A stretch of 64,000 nucleotides of DNA from Enoplolaimus lenunculus (Eukaryota; Nematoda; Enoplea; Enoplida; Thoracostomopsidae): assembly GCA_030248215.1 (NCBI GenBank), contig JASANG010000850.1, positions 1 through 64,000 on the forward strand, read 5' to 3'. Below the pieces are notes generated by a model that saw only the letters and a program-made list of their open reading frames with translations, was not told the origin of the DNA and did no database searches. Below, one piece after another: positions 34,350 through 46,534 of this stretch. Positions within the stretch are counted from its first letter, which is position 1. Each line of letters begins with the position of its first letter. The position numbers were made by a program, and so were the translations under genes.

Positions 34350-35955
34350 TTTTGGGAGAATACTGATTCCGATACTTTCAAGTTTGTATTGCACACATGA
34401 ATTGCGTTAAATATATAATTGGAATGCGCAGCATTTGAAAATATGGCTGCAACAAATATTTTGTGAAACATGCTGAATACGCATTTGCATCAACATGCGG
34501 ACGTGGAAAATTGCTTGAAACACACTTTTGTTCGTTTCCTCTTAATTGTGCAAGAAATTCTAATAATGCAATTCCATCCCCAGTCAAAACTGCGAATCCG
34601 CAACTGTAAGGTTTGCTTTGTAACTTATTCTTGTTTTCTTTTCGAAAACGAAAAACTAAGGCGCCGGGCGTGGGCCTGAAAAATCTGGGCCGGTTCATAC
34701 TATAATGAGAGCCCGCTGTGTTCCAGCGTCACGTTTTTGAAAGACACGCTTGCTTTGGGAACCTTATTAAATTAATGGTGTTAATTTTGCACGTCAAAAT
34801 TTATTCAAATATTCTAAACAGAGTTTTGGACATTTCAGTGCTCAACTTGGTGCTACCAATAATTCATCGAGCAGTAAATCAAAACTGATATCTGTACTTT
34901 ACGCGTAAACTTTGAGCTTAAATGTAAATCTAGGTTTAGAAAAAAACCCACGCGAATGTAAAATCTAGGCACCTACTACGAATTAAATAAAAAGTGTCTC
35001 TCATACCACTGGCGGATGCAGTGGGTGCCACTCCGGCCTGAACCACCACAACTTGAATCAAGAGAAAGGTTTTGCATTAAGATTCAGCATTAAATTAGCG
35101 TTCGACTTCGCTCTCGTCTTTTTTGCAGTATTATACGTTTCGCGACCGATCCTTTTGAAATTCCGTTCAACGGTACTATTTTCATATTTGCATGGCTAAC
35201 GATTCAAGAGATGACCGAAAAATTATTAAAACACGTACAGATTTATAAAGAGTCTCTATCATTCACATATTCGCAAAATATAAGCTTTACTAATGTTATT
35301 TGTTGCACAAATTTGGAGAAGATTTGTATGTTTTATATAATAAAATGTTAAACTTTAAGGGACCACGATTCTGTAGAACACCTTGCTACAAAATTTGAAT
35401 CCAAATACGAAGGCGAAACTTTGCACTTCCGATTCTTATGAAAAGTTTACGTTTAATACTTCGACAATTTTTTCTTTAAATATAGCGCATGAACACCGGT
35501 TGCCATGATCTTGAATGACATACGTTTGTATATAAATACCGCCAAAACAGAATATAGACTTTTGATAGAAACATAAGAGAGACGTGAACACTTTTGGAAG
35601 AAACATATAATAGTGACACTACCGTGTCCCTATGATACATTGGTGTTATCATTTCATCGCAAACAGCAGATACGCGAAAATTTCAAGATATTGAATAAAT
35701 TTCGTAATTATTATTTCAGTTTGAACAATACAACATATCTATAATGAAAAATTGCGCGACATACACGTGATTTCGAACTAATTTTTGAACATAAAATAAC
35801 AGAATTTCCGGTGTTTCTATAAAACCGAAACGAAAACGGATATCCCGTTACACCCCGGTTCGTAGCTTATATTTTGCAGGTTCAGCAGTTCTGACTATAT
35901 TTTTGATGGGACTGCCGAAACAGCTCTGTCCCAGGAAACATACTTGCTCAGACGC
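34350..35955. other. No gene assigned
   Basis: Contains an unrecognised minus-strand frame (34378-34698). 35580-35637 is the same 58 bp as window positions 1-58. 35790-35860 shares AAACGGATATC phrases with 10230-10290 and 45130-45185, a further dispersed repeat. Confidence 0.35.
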
Positions 35956-35959
35956 TGTC

Positions 35960-36615
35960 CTGCTATGTATACTGTCGACCGAGCAAAAACATAGGACTGA
36001 AGTTGTCCCGACCAACTCAGCGAATACATGGATTTGGAGCTGTTCCAGCTGTTTTGACCCAACCAACAAAAAACATAAGTTAGGTCGCGACCTACCCCAC
36101 AAAACCTAGCTCCAAAACTGTACCGACTGTGCCCACCGACCCAGCCACAGTACAGGGTCCAAGCTGTCCCGTTCGACCCAGCAAAAACATAGGTTCGAAG
36201 CTGTCCCGTTCGACCCAGCAAAAACATAGGTTCGAAGCTGTCCCGATCGACCCAGCAAAAATATAGGCTCGAAGCTGTCCCCGCTGTCACGACCGACCCA
36301 GAAAAATATGGGCTCGATGCTGTCCCGGCTGCCCGACCGACGCAGCAAAAACATAGGTTCGAATCTGTCACGGCTGTCCCGACCAACCCAGCAAAAATAT
36401 AGGCTCGAAGCTGTTCTCGCTGACCCGACCAACCGAGCAAAAATATACGTTCGAAGCTGTCCCAGCTGTCTCGACCGACCCAGCAAAAATATAGGCTCGA
36501 AGCTGTCCCCGCTGTCCCGACCGACCCAGGAAAAAGATGGGCTCAAAGCTGTCCCGGCTGTCCCGACCAACCCAGAAAAACAGGTTTGAAGCTGTCCCGA
36601 CCAACCCAACAAAAA
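35960..36615 (-). repeat. ~36-bp minisatellite (right array, inverted)
   Basis: About 17 units of GACCCAGCAAAAATATAGGC and TCGAAGCTGTCCC, the reverse complement of the 30735-31260 unit. Confidence 0.9.
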
Positions 36616-36734
36616 CGTTTCACTCCGGATATATTGCGGTCCCGTGGGTAACTGGGACGCCCCTCAGAGAAACATGGACCATGCATTGTATACTTCGAAT
36701 TACACTTTCAAATCGTAAGTATACATGCTTTTTA

Positions 36735-37450
36735 AACATTTGACCTCAACTTTATTTGGCATACTAGAGTTATTCAGGCACTACAATTTAGGGGTAAATT
36801 GACATTTACGTACTCTAATTAGGGTTGAGGGACTTTAGTTAGGGTTTTGGGGCTCTATCCGCTTACGGACTCATATTAGGAATACGGTCACCTGACATTG
36901 GGATTCAAAATGCGGGGACCTCCTTTAAAGCGACGTTGGTAAATGCATTGGATGGTATCACAGGCGTATTTTGTGATATTTGCCGAATTCATTGCCTCCG
37001 TAATTTTTTCCACTGAAATTTGAATTTTTTGAAAAAATTGATTATTTGAGGTTAAAAGTATTTGTACCCCTTTGGACCGTAAAACGCTTTGTCAAAAAAG
37101 TACAATCAATTTATATACTGTTCGGCCAAGGTTTAATACTTTAATAGTTTAGTCGAAATGCGAAATGTTCAGTTATAGATAAAGAAAACTGTGTTGGCAC
37201 TCGTCCAACGGACTGGGAACACTCCAAAATAGTTATTTGACCATCACTCATTACCTAAATGGATAAATACCTGCTTGTCAAACTGCATTTGTTTATAGAT
37301 GTAAATTTTTAAACATTTTTACAGCAATATTTTCGCTCCAAAAGGTGTCCTCGAAGTCAAAATGGGACTTTTCCTCAACAATTTAAATTTGGGTGTGGAC
37401 TGATTAGGGAAGGTGAGAAGCTCAAATATGCAAATATTTTGTAACAGACC
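36735..37450. repeat. Two dispersed repeat fragments
   Basis: 36735-36925 carries the TCTAATTAGGG/TTACGGACTC family of 22720; 37000-37450 carries the AAATATGCA family of 4700 and 59390. No gene seen. Confidence 0.45.
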
Positions 37451-37954
37451 CTTGGTTCGGTAACCGCCGCTGAGGATAACGAAAATACCAGTTTCAAACT
37501 TTTAATGCAGTGTTTGCGAGCAAAAATCGTATTTTGCAAATGTATGTTTGGATCAATTGAAGCCGAACAATTCTTACTAGATATTTATTCGGTTATTCGA
37601 AATTATATACATTTGTATTTCAGTTACTCAAAATAAAGTAATTTTGTTTCTTAATAAGCACTTCTGTTATTGTGGCTCCGTCCCTAAAGGTGTGCTGTGG
37701 CTGTGAGATTCAAAATGATAGTTTAAATGTACGTTAAAATCAACGGTCAAATCAACCAACAATTCTGAGATCAATATATATGGAGCGAACCGTACATTGT
37801 ATATGGTATATAAAACGTTCATTTGACTGTCACACAACAGTTACAACGTTTTATGGGTTACCTAAAGCCATTTGGATAAGTTTGTTTTATATTTTATATA
37901 AAGCATAAAAATAGGTACGAATCTATAGGATATGAGGAAAAATCAGTAATTTAA

Positions 37955-38216
37955 CCCTTTCTCACATGAATATTTTCTATTTCCCATGAGACCTACTTTT
38001 ATGCTAGGATTCGAACTCCGGTGACTCGAGTGGGAGGCGTATGCCATAGCCACTCAGCTATAAGAGCTTGACGCTCGAGCCGAGGGGGCTCTCACGTTTT
38101 GTGGTGATTTAGTACTATGTATACGTGTTGCAATTGCTAAACACGGTGTGATATCTATTATTAAACGTATATACACTGCGCTAAGTTGCCTATGGGCAAC
38201 TCAATGTGAGAAGGGG
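37955..38216 (-). mobile_element. piggyBac-like MITE with tRNA-like promoter, copy 2
   Basis: TTAA at 37951-37954 then CCCTTTCTCACATG; right end ATGTGAGAAGGGG plus TTAT. The minus strand has TAGCTGAGTGGC (A box) and GAGTTCGAATCC (B box), the clearest pair of all copies. Confidence 0.8.
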
Positions 38217-38219
38217 TTA

Positions 38220-39190
38220 TATCACCAATAACCTAAATATTTCTGGTTAAGATTTTCGGCGGATGGTTAGGCATTGCTGTCTGCATCATGCATCCTGCAT
38301 CAGCAGCTCTGGATTGCGTTGTGAGCACCGAACAAAAGAAGTCTAAGCAGAAGCCAACCTGTGTGTTGAATAAAATTTGAATTTTGGACTAGCAGGTAAC
38401 AGTATAAGGAGCCACCAGGAAATTGAAGCTATTTGTTTGGTTGATCCATAGCATTTATATGAATTATGGCAACTTCTCGAATGGTAATGCAGCAGTTTCA
38501 CCATACATGTCCTTGCTGATATGCAGCAAATATTTTGTTTTCGATGAAAGGGAGATGTGGGAAGAATTATACCAAATGAAACGTATACTGTAGTAGTTAA
38601 TTGTGTTTTTTTGCATCGCTAACTACATCGTTACTATTTTTGTGTTTTGCTGATTTTTATTTTACATTTTTTAGTCCCTATGTTTATCTGTTAATAAACC
38701 ATTTTGATTGATTGATTGAAATTGAGTATATTTCAGTGTTATATACCTAGCTAGTACTGTTAGGTGACATGATTTTATTTTCTGTGATAAAATGTCTCTC
38801 GTATTTGTTTTTGCAGCAAAAACTTGCACGCGCAATTTGCATATGTATGTTCGGCCTCAAAACAATTTGAAGTTGTTCCAGTGCAAGTAGTTAACTGTTG
38901 TTCATTTCTACTAAATTTAATTAGCAAAAACCTGCACGTGCCACTTGCTTGTCCAAGTTCGATCACAAATCAGCTTTGAAGTTCTCGCAACTTCAAATAA
39001 TTCTCTAAATTCATACTGCTAAATTTAACTTGCAAGTCGCTTGAGTTTTTGTCGTTTGAATTTGACTGGCTAATTTGAAATATTGCCTTTTTACTTCTTG
39101 AATTTAGGCAAAACCCTTGCATTTATTCAACTTTAACATTTCGCAGGCCACTGCGATCGAATTAGTTGTATATATAGGCCAAGATGCTAC
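38220..39190. other. No gene assigned; GCAAGT-rich patch
   Basis: 38810-39080 repeats AAACTTGCACG and TTGCAAGT phrases like the MITE at 53736-54012. The remainder is unassigned. Confidence 0.35.
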
Positions 39191-39194
39191 AACC

Positions 39195-39255
39195 GTTTTT
39201 TGTTTCGTGACCGACAGATTATGAGTCCAGAGCACGACCACTGAGCTACCTCAGT
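39195..39255 (-). pseudogene. tRNA-Met-like remnant
   Basis: The minus strand reads GGTAGCTCAGTGGTCGTGC (perfect A box and D-arm) and then GACTCATAATCTG, an anticodon loop with CAT. The T arm is gone: no GTTCGA follows. Either a decayed tRNA or the head of a SINE. Confidence 0.45.
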
Positions 39256-39657
39256 TTAGTATCCGTTGCTGTATTTCTGTGTCTTTGTGCTAGGCTCTCT
39301 GTGTATCTTTGTTCCTCTGTGTATTCTGATTATTGCTTATGCGTATGTGCCTTTCATGGCTCTGTATATGCATTGGCATTACTCTTATGTACAGCATCAG
39401 CATGAGCTGGTGTCGTCTACAAGCGCCAGCCTGTAACAACTCTGTTGAGCGCTAGGTAGAAATGGTAGGATTTAATAGCGTTTTCAGATCAAGAATTTTT
39501 GATTAAAGCCTTCTTCAGAATATACGCAAGAATTTAATTCACATGTTTGAATAGTATTGCAAGCCGAAATAGTTCATGTTCATTGGCTTGGCTGATAGAT
39601 ATCAAGGTTTAGGATGAAAATGATTTTTCTCTGCAAATAATTGCAGTTGCAACTTGC

Positions 39658-39831
39658 GAGCGTTTTTTCTTTGATTTGTAAAGCGCTATTTGCACGTACA
39701 AGCTTTTGCAGTGAGAACCAGCAGTTGCAAATTGCAAGTACGTAACTCATGCAAGCTGCAGCTGCTGGTTCTCACTGCAAAAGCTTGTACGTGCAAATAG
39801 GGCTTTACAAATCAAAGAAAAAACGCTCTTC
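39658..39831. mobile_element. Short foldback MITE, 70-bp arms
   Basis: Arms 39658-39730 and 39758-39831 (core GTAAAGC...TTTGCACGTACAAGC) are near-exact inverted copies separated by about 27 bp. Would fold into a long hairpin. Confidence 0.75.
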
Positions 39832-40094
39832 TGGTTTAGGGCGAAAATTAGGGAACATTATTTTTGCTAAAATTTTAATATGTTTGTGCTCAGCTCGACA
39901 ATACGTATATTTCGAGGAGAATTTTTCGATTGTTTTCGAAATATTTTCATATTGGCGGCCCTTGGGGAGGAAAAATTGAGAAAAGTTATCGCGCCCGTGG
40001 CACAATTTAGCCGCAATCCGAACGCAACACAGTAATTTTATTACATTACCGTAGGCAAAATGTAGCGTGACGCGATGTGGCAAATAAATGCATT

Positions 40095-40300
40095 ACGTAA
40101 CACTAAGTTCGCAACATGGAAGTATCAACGAAATGTTGCGTGACGCGATATGATAAAAACGGTATCGTACTTCCAGGTACATGATTACGCAAAAAGTACA
40201 TAAAATTTAAATCTTAGTGTACCTATTTTGCTGGCCCCGGCCGCCCCGGATAAACCCCTGGCCCCGGCCGCCCCGGATAAACCCCTGGCCTGGGGACATC
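40095..40300. repeat. GC-rich terminal repeat with GGCCCCGGCCG duplication
   Basis: Two 28-bp units (CTGGCCCCGGCCGCCCCGG...) end at GGGGACATCTCT. The reverse complement, starting AGAGATGTCCCGGGCCGGGG, is at 49730-49930, so this is a dispersed element whose one end is AGAGATGTCCC. It lies about 135 bp upstream of the BRI3-like start codon. Confidence 0.6.
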
Positions 40301-40435
40301 TCTTATGTGATTTATAGTACACACCCTTATATTACATATTATTGATCTAATTATATTGTTATAACTTGCGAATTTGAATTTCACGTGATCAATTAATGCA
40401 AGCACACTCACACGCTGTTTTATTTTTCGTTTGTG

Positions 40436-41503
40436 ATGGATAATACAACAAATTTACCTGAGGCTCCACCCCCTTACGATCCGAAATGGGCAGACGAAAT
40501 GAGCGCCAAAAATCACGGGGCGATGCCGAAAGATGGACCGCCGGGGTATGCAGGCAATAGACAAGTACCTCCTCCGCCGCCGTCGTATCAAATACCGCCA
40601 ACTGGTGGACGTAGCATGGGTGGTAGTCAACAGACAACTATAATCATTCAGTCAGGTTTGAAATGATTTTTTATAAAGTATTGGATATTATTTTGAACAA
40701 TATTACCTGTATTGCTGCAGCAGTTGCACATTGAATGCCAGATTATTGAATCGTTGAAATATTCCAGCAATTCGGGTCACACTGCTTTTTTATTTCTGTA
40801 TGCAAATAAATAGGTTTTAGCATAAAGATTTTCTTTTGCTTAATTTGTTTTTCGTCAGGTACGAATATACACATGTATGTACGTATCAGGGTGCAACCGG
40901 AATTCCGGTTCCGGTTCCGGCATTTTTTCACCTTCCGGTTCCGGTTCCGGTAAATTTTTACCGGATTTAAAAATTCCGGTATTATAATTTGGCCGTTTTC
41001 TTAACTTTGCTAATTTTTAAGAATCTCTTTTGAAAGCCAATTGTACTCCAAATATAAGCCATTGCTGGTGGATTTCACTTCAGTCGATGATGAAAATCTA
41101 AAATGCAACAAATAAAATAAATACCTATGTTCGACTAAGGTTATTTCACAAATAATAGAGCAAAAAATACGATTAAAATGAAATTTTTGGTGAAATGCGT
41201 TTTTCACTTTCCGGTTCCGGTTCCGGTAAAATTTTCAAATTCCGGTTCCGGTTCCGGTAAATTGTAATTCCGGTTGCACCCTGGTACGTATTTATATGTA
41301 AGTGTAGAGTATGTGGTAAATATAGTTTGGTGTTTACAGGTAACACTTGTCCCAATTGCCGTATTGGACGTCTTGAAAATCAGATTTCATCTATGGGTTG
41401 GCTGCTGTGTCTCGTTGGATTCCTTTTCATTGGTGTTTTCGCATTCTTATGCCTACTAATACAGGAACGCGCGTGTAATAACTGTGGCTATAAAGAGATG
41501 TAA
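40436..41503 (+). CDS. BRI3: Brain protein I3 (BRI3)-like small membrane protein, 2 exons, 127 aa, complete
   Basis: Exons 40436-40655 and 41340-41503 join in phase 1 across a GT-AG intron to give 127 aa; human BRI3 is 125 aa. The first half is Pro-rich with three PPxY motifs (PPPY 11-14, PPGY 35-38, PPSY 48-51), the kind of site bound by WW-domain ubiquitin ligases. The second half has CPNC (77-80), then RIGRLE, a ~23-residue hydrophobic stretch beginning MGWLLCLVGF, and CNNCG near the C-terminus. Two CxxC knuckles flanking a hydrophobic segment are typical of BRI3 and of the related LITAF domain, which sits monotopically in endosomal/lysosomal membranes. The start is the ATG at 40436; an in-frame GTG just before it is not a start. 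The intron is mostly one hAT MITE (40887-41283). A LITAF-like name is the alternative, but BRI3 fits better in size and spacing. Confidence 0.88.
40887..41283 (+). mobile_element. hAT MITE, CCGG family, reference copy (BRI3 intron)
   Basis: 397 bp with perfect 8-bp target duplications GTACGTAT (40879-40886 and 41284-41291). Ends CAGGGTGCAACCGGAATTCC and CCGGTTGCACCCTG, both followed inward by CCGGTTCCGG strings. CAGGG-type ends with 8-bp duplications are hAT hallmarks. No coding capacity. Confidence 0.9.
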
Positions 41504-41585
41504 ACCGTCGCTTGGAAGTCGTTTGGTATCGTCATACCACTTTTTATATTATGGTATGTTGAAAACTAAGTCTGAATAATGTAGG

Positions 41586-41591
41586 ATTAAA
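41586..41591 (+). terminator. Possible polyadenylation signal of the BRI3-like gene
   Basis: ATTAAA lies 83 bp after the stop codon, in an AT-rich stretch. It is the second most common animal poly(A) hexamer. No AATAAA is nearer. Position is the only support. Confidence 0.4.
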
Positions 41592-41604
41592 TTTAGTGAT
41601 GTGC

Positions 41605-41870
41605 TGGTTAGTCGACATCGACATCGGAAAATTGGCACTTTTCGTGAGTATCGGAATCGGCACGGCAAAAAATGGCCGATTCTTAGCGATACTTTTTGCA
41701 CATATAACAGTCAGTTGGAATGTTATCAGTTTTAATTTCTGGGCGCATATCTTTGTGTGTGGTCAAGAAATCTGTTATCTCTTTTGCGGTTGTGTTTGAA
41801 AAATTAATTGAAATGAAGCGTTCTTGTAAAATTTTAATGATCTATGATGGTTAGGGTTTAAGTCTGCATA
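41605..41870 (-). mobile_element. hAT-like MITE, GCCGAT family, partial
   Basis: Shares, in reverse orientation, the interior of 51310-51742 (GATTCTTAGCGATACTTTTTGC and TGGTTAGGGTTTAAGTC phrases). The right end is missing. Confidence 0.6.
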
Positions 41871-43913
41871 TACGATTGTGTTCAAGTAATGACCGATTGT
41901 GATCCGAACCATGGCTTGGAACGCGGTCGGGATAGCACTTACTTCTGTCCGTGACTGTACGCAATGTTTGTAACTGAAATAAGATACGACGTGTTAAAAA
42001 AATTAAAATCCAACATGGTGTTTTCTCGAAATTATTGTATAACGAACTAAAATTTTTTTCAACAATAATGGTCGTAATAACAATTTCTAGTATGCTGTTT
42101 GGATTGTCGTAACTAAATCGGCAAGCAATGTTATTTTTAATCGTGCTATTACTGTTCGAGAAAAACAAACTGTTTTGACAAAGGTTCATTCTGGTTTGAG
42201 CCAAGTCTAATTTTTGTTAATTTTGTTTCTAAGTTTGCTATATTTATGTACATTGAATTACTATATATATTGTAATATGTTTTCAGAAAACATTCTCATA
42301 ACTTGACACACCATGAATTGATGATTGTGTACGATGATACGTATGTATCTGGCATATATGCTGATGTTTTTGATTTAATTCTGTCGGTTTTATTTTAGAT
42401 TATTTCAGCAAATATGATAAACTAAGCTACGATGTGGTTTCAAATCACGTTAGAATATTCTTGTTCTAGAAAGCATGAATATGAGTAATTAGCGGGAGAT
42501 CAAATTGGCTTAATTTTTTTCATCATACCCCATTGAGATGTTAGAAACGTTCAAAGAAATTGAGATTGGTGGAGTCGTTCTGGAAACGTTTGTCGCTTTA
42601 TTTTCTATAAAGTACAGGAATTCAGTTAAAAATAGACATGTAGAAATTGAAGAAAAAACGAAAGGTCAGTTTTATTGCATTGTATGCGGTTATGGTCATT
42701 ATGATATGGTGAAATATTGTACATAACAGTGATTGTATAAGATAGTGTTTCCGCCTCGCAAATGTGGAATCCTATAGACAAACTGGCTTAGTGACAAGGT
42801 GTTGGTGTGGAAACCTTTTTTAACGTGTGATATACCACTGGCGATTATGAGCTAGTTTTATTATTGTGTGTGTTTTGTGGTGTGGACTGTACTTTGATTT
42901 TGTTTTGTTACAATTTTATTACATTTACTAGTCAACGCAGCGGTTGTTTTACCTACAACACCCACCAAGCTGGGCGTTCAAATTAATTACGTATTGTGGA
43001 TGTTCTAACTTTATTAAAATATTACTTGTAGATGTCTTGTCAAAACCACGGAAGCAGCGTGAGTTTTTTCTTTAGCTACGTTGTTAGATGCATTTCTTGT
43101 CAAACTTGATCGGTACCATATTTGGGCTCTGTTATTATGAGTTTAAAAGTTATGTTCAGGTTTTTAATGAATGTTCATGAATGATGGGTCGCTACGATTT
43201 TTTAGATTTTGGTCCATTGAAACTTGTTGAGGCGGCTTTTGGACAAGCAAAATTGAATTATTCATTCTTGTTATGTGATGTCGGATACATTGCGTGTTTC
43301 AAACACCTACTTGTCCCAGTTGGCAACTGCGACGTCTCAAACATCAAATGTTTAGAACAGGGCAAACAAAAAATTAATGTATGCAGACGGATTTGATTGG
43401 AGGGGTGAAAACCAGCGTGACGACCTCATAACCGGCTCCAGCGAAATATCGACATCTTGTTCCGGTATTTTAACTTACCCGATGTTTTTAAAAATATCAA
43501 AAAACTTGAAACCGTCATTTGTATTCATGCCAACTATCATGGAACTGATTGACTTAGTTTTACAAATTTTTTCTGTATACAGGTAATGTAAGTGTTTGCA
43601 TGTGGCCGGGTACGTTTCCAATTTTGTTGGGTTAGAATAACGCTGGAAATATAGCTACATCTATTTTACGGTTGCTATGAAAAACTGGATGCCCTTAAAA
43701 GAAAAAACCGAAGGAAGAATTGTTATTTGCGTTCTGATATTTGAATGCAATCTAGTATTAGATTTAAATTCATTTTCCGGTTCATGTCGGATATCAGATT
43801 ATCCGGCTCCACCATATTTTGGTATCCGGTCGCGCCCTGTTGAAAATCTATCTTTAACTTCGTACAATATGAACCTGGTATATTTTTGTACTTTGAAAAC
43901 AATATGTTAAAGG
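41870..43913. other. No gene assigned between BRI3 and the next MITE
   Basis: A few short frames (for example 42538-42726 and 43181-43396) lack domains, splice partners or known homologues; the second includes a GCAACTGCGACG repeat fragment. Nothing coding is supported. Confidence 0.35.
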
Positions 43914-44210
43914 CAGGGTTCAACCGGAATTCCTGTTCCGGCCGGAATTTCAGCAAAAATTTAATTCTAGTTTCTGCATTTAGAAATGAAGGAACCGCAA
44001 TTTTTACGGATTGTGCAAATTATTAATAATTATTTAAATATTTGAAACAGTTTTTTTAAATGAATGTTTTTGCAATTAGATCAATTTTTTAATAAACTGT
44101 TAGGTTAAAAAACTATGATGAAATAGCTCAAAATTCGCTTAAACTGTTTTTGGCAAGTTTTCTGAAACGTTCAGTTGCAAATTGGTGATAAAAACTATTT
44201 CAAAATTCGG
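43914..44210 (+). mobile_element. Degraded hAT MITE, CCGG family
   Basis: Begins CAGGGTTCAACCGGAATTCC and has a worn far end with TTCCGGTTCC. The interior differs from the reference copy. Confidence 0.5.
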
Positions 44211-44258
44211 ACCCTATTCCGGTTCCTACTGTCACAATCTAACTATATATGCAGATGG

Positions 44259-44637
44259 CAGGGTGCAACCGGAATTCCGGTTCCGGCATTTTTTCACCTT
44301 CCCGTTTCGGTTCCGGTAAATTTTTACCTGATTTAAAGATTACGGTATTATAATTTGGCCGTTTTCATAACTTTGCTGATTTTTAAGAATCTCTTTTGAA
44401 AGCCACTTGTACTCCGAATATAAGCCATTGATGGTGGATTTCACTTCAGTCGATGATGAAAATCTAAAATACAACAAATAAAATAAATACCTATGTTCGA
44501 CTAAGGTTATTTCACAAATAATAGAGCAAAAAATAAGATTAAAATGAAATTTTTGGTGAAATGCATTTTTCACTTTCCGGTTCCGGTAAAATTTTCAAAT
44601 TCCGGTTCCGGTAAATTGTAATTCCGGTTGCACCCTG
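44259..44637 (+). mobile_element. hAT MITE, CCGG family, intact copy
   Basis: 379 bp with perfect 8-bp duplications GCAGATGG (44251-44258 and 44638-44645). The interior is nearly identical to 40887-41283, with one fewer CCGGTT hexamer at both ends. Confidence 0.9.
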
Positions 44638-45712
44638 GCAGATGGGTCTAATAGTAGAAGTCAGTTTGTCTTCCAGTAATAGTTTAGACTGCCCAAAGCA
44701 ACATGGTGGTTTGTGACGTCCCAGTTGTTAACTGAGGGTGCATGTGTTCGGCACACGACTCATTACACGTTGTTTTGTAATTTATGTTGTCTGTAATTTT
44801 TGTGATAATTTTTATTATTTCAATGTTTCGTTACGTTGAATAATTGCGAATGTCAAAAAATACTGCATCTTATTGCCACTTTCTTATCTGCAATTTGGTT
44901 GCGCTTAAGCTGGTGCATTGCAAGAAATGGTGAGTCAAAGTGACTCTGTCTGAAATAGCCTTTTCCTGACTTGTACACAATCTGAGGCTCAAATTCGACT
45001 CAATTGATTAGAATGCGGATGGGTCGAATAATTTTCATTTCATTTCGAATAATTGCAACATATCTGTAACAAAAAATAGCGAGATATATCAGCGATTTAT
45101 AACTAATTTTGAATGTAAAAATAATAGAATTTCCGTTATTAATATAAGTAAAGGAAATGGGCATCGATTTTTCTCGGAAACGGTGATCGCAAGCTCGCAT
45201 AAGCCTTGTCTGTGTCGTTTAAAACTGGTTGAAATGTTTTCTTTACGTTCTGGTGGTCTGGTAGCACTTTTTAATAGCGAATCAATGCATTACTTTATAA
45301 ATCATCAGGGTGCAACTGAATGCCGGTCTCTGTCGGAACAAAAATCTACCAGAAAAAAATTTAACATTTCTTATTTTGTATTGTTAAATTTAGAGTTTCA
45401 GCACGATATTAACTGACGGGTTACCTTCGTTTTCAACATTTTTTAATGTCTCGATGCGATATTGTCAATTCATACAGCGCCCTGATAATGTATGATGTAT
45501 ATTGAAAGGACTTTATTTAATAAAATATTTCTGTATTTGTTGAGCCGATATCAATCTTTATCTGGATAGCTCAGAATTCGTAAAAATATGATATGGCTTG
45601 CAGTGTGCAAGCCAAAGAATACTGTTTGGGTCCAGTGAAACGTTCTACTAGGCAACGTAGTGGCATATTTGCCATCCTGAATATATACAACAGCAGCTGA
45701 AAAGCTGCTTAG

Positions 45713-45967
45713 CCCTTTATCACATGAATATTTTCTATTTTTCCTGAGACCTACTTTTATGCTAGGATTCGAACTCCAGTGGCTGGAGTGGGAGGCGCAT
45801 ACCATCACCACTCAGCTATAGGAGCTTGACGCTCGAGCCCGAGGGGCTGTCACGTCTTGTGGTGACTTAGTACTATTTATGTATACATGTTGGAATTGTT
45901 AAACACTGAGATATATATTATTTAACGTATATACACTGCGCTGTAGGCAACTCAATGTGAAAAGGGG
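45713..45967 (-). mobile_element. piggyBac-like MITE with tRNA-like promoter, copy 3
   Basis: TTAG target then CCCTTTATCACATG; right end ATGTGAAAAGGGG plus TTAT. B-box AGTTCGAATCC on the minus strand. Confidence 0.75.
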
Positions 45968-46000
45968 TTATAGATAGTAACCTGAAAATTTTTGGCTTAA

Positions 46001-46264
46001 CCCTTTCTCACATGAATATTTTCTATTTCCCCTTAGACCTACTTTTGTTCTAGGATTCGAACTCCAGTGACTTAAGCCGGAGGCGTATATAATCACCACT
46101 TAAGTATAGGAGCTTGACGCTCGAGCCCGAGGGGACTCTGACGTCTTGTGGCGATTTAGTACTATGTATACGTGTTCCAATTGTTAAACACTGTGAGATA
46201 TATTATTTATAACGTATATGTACTGCGCTGAGTTGCCTATAGGCAACTCAAATGTGAGAAGGGG
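46001..46264 (-). mobile_element. piggyBac-like MITE, copy 4, abutting copy 5
   Basis: TTAA at 45997-46000 and a shared TTAA at 46265-46268. CCCTTTCTCACATG ... ATGTGAGAAGGGG. Confidence 0.8.
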
Positions 46265-46268
46265 TTAA

Positions 46269-46529
46269 CCCTTTCACTCATAGAGTATACTATGAGCAAC
46301 TAAATACAATAATGTACGAGCAATACACACACTGTGAGCAGTGCTTAACAGTTATAATCTATATGCGCATTGTAAAATCTCCACAAGACGTGAGAGCTCC
46401 CTCGGGCTTGAGCGTCGAGCTACTATAACTGTGGTCATCGTAAACGCCTCCCACCAGTGAGACTGGGGTTCGAATGTCACCTTGAAATTACATTTCATGT
46501 GAAATTGCAAATATTCATGTGAGAAAGGG
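46269..46529 (+). mobile_element. piggyBac-like MITE, copy 5, opposite orientation
   Basis: Starts straight after the TTAA shared with copy 4 and ends CATGTGAGAAAGGG before TTAA (46530-46533). The tRNA-like part is on the plus strand, with a B-box-like GGTTCGAATG. Confidence 0.75.
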
Positions 46530-46534
46530 TTAAA

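Larger units (their letters stand above)
30633..36680. mobile_element. Possible 6 kb element with inverted ends and paired 36-bp arrays
   Basis: Left end GGCCAATGTTGCTCTGAGGG and right end CCCCTCAGAGAAACATGGACC are inverted copies, sharing CTCTGAGGGGCGTCCC. Flanks ATGCAAGG / ATGCATTG agree at six of eight bases. Just inside each end lies an array of the same ~36-bp unit, in opposite orientations. No transposase frame was found between. It could also be two separate elements. Confidence 0.45.

Noticed and set aside
34378-34698. 106-codon minus-strand ORF inside the candidate 6 kb element, considered as a transposase fragment
   Set aside because: No recognisable hAT, DDE or zinc-finger motif; overlaps another ORF of equal quality.
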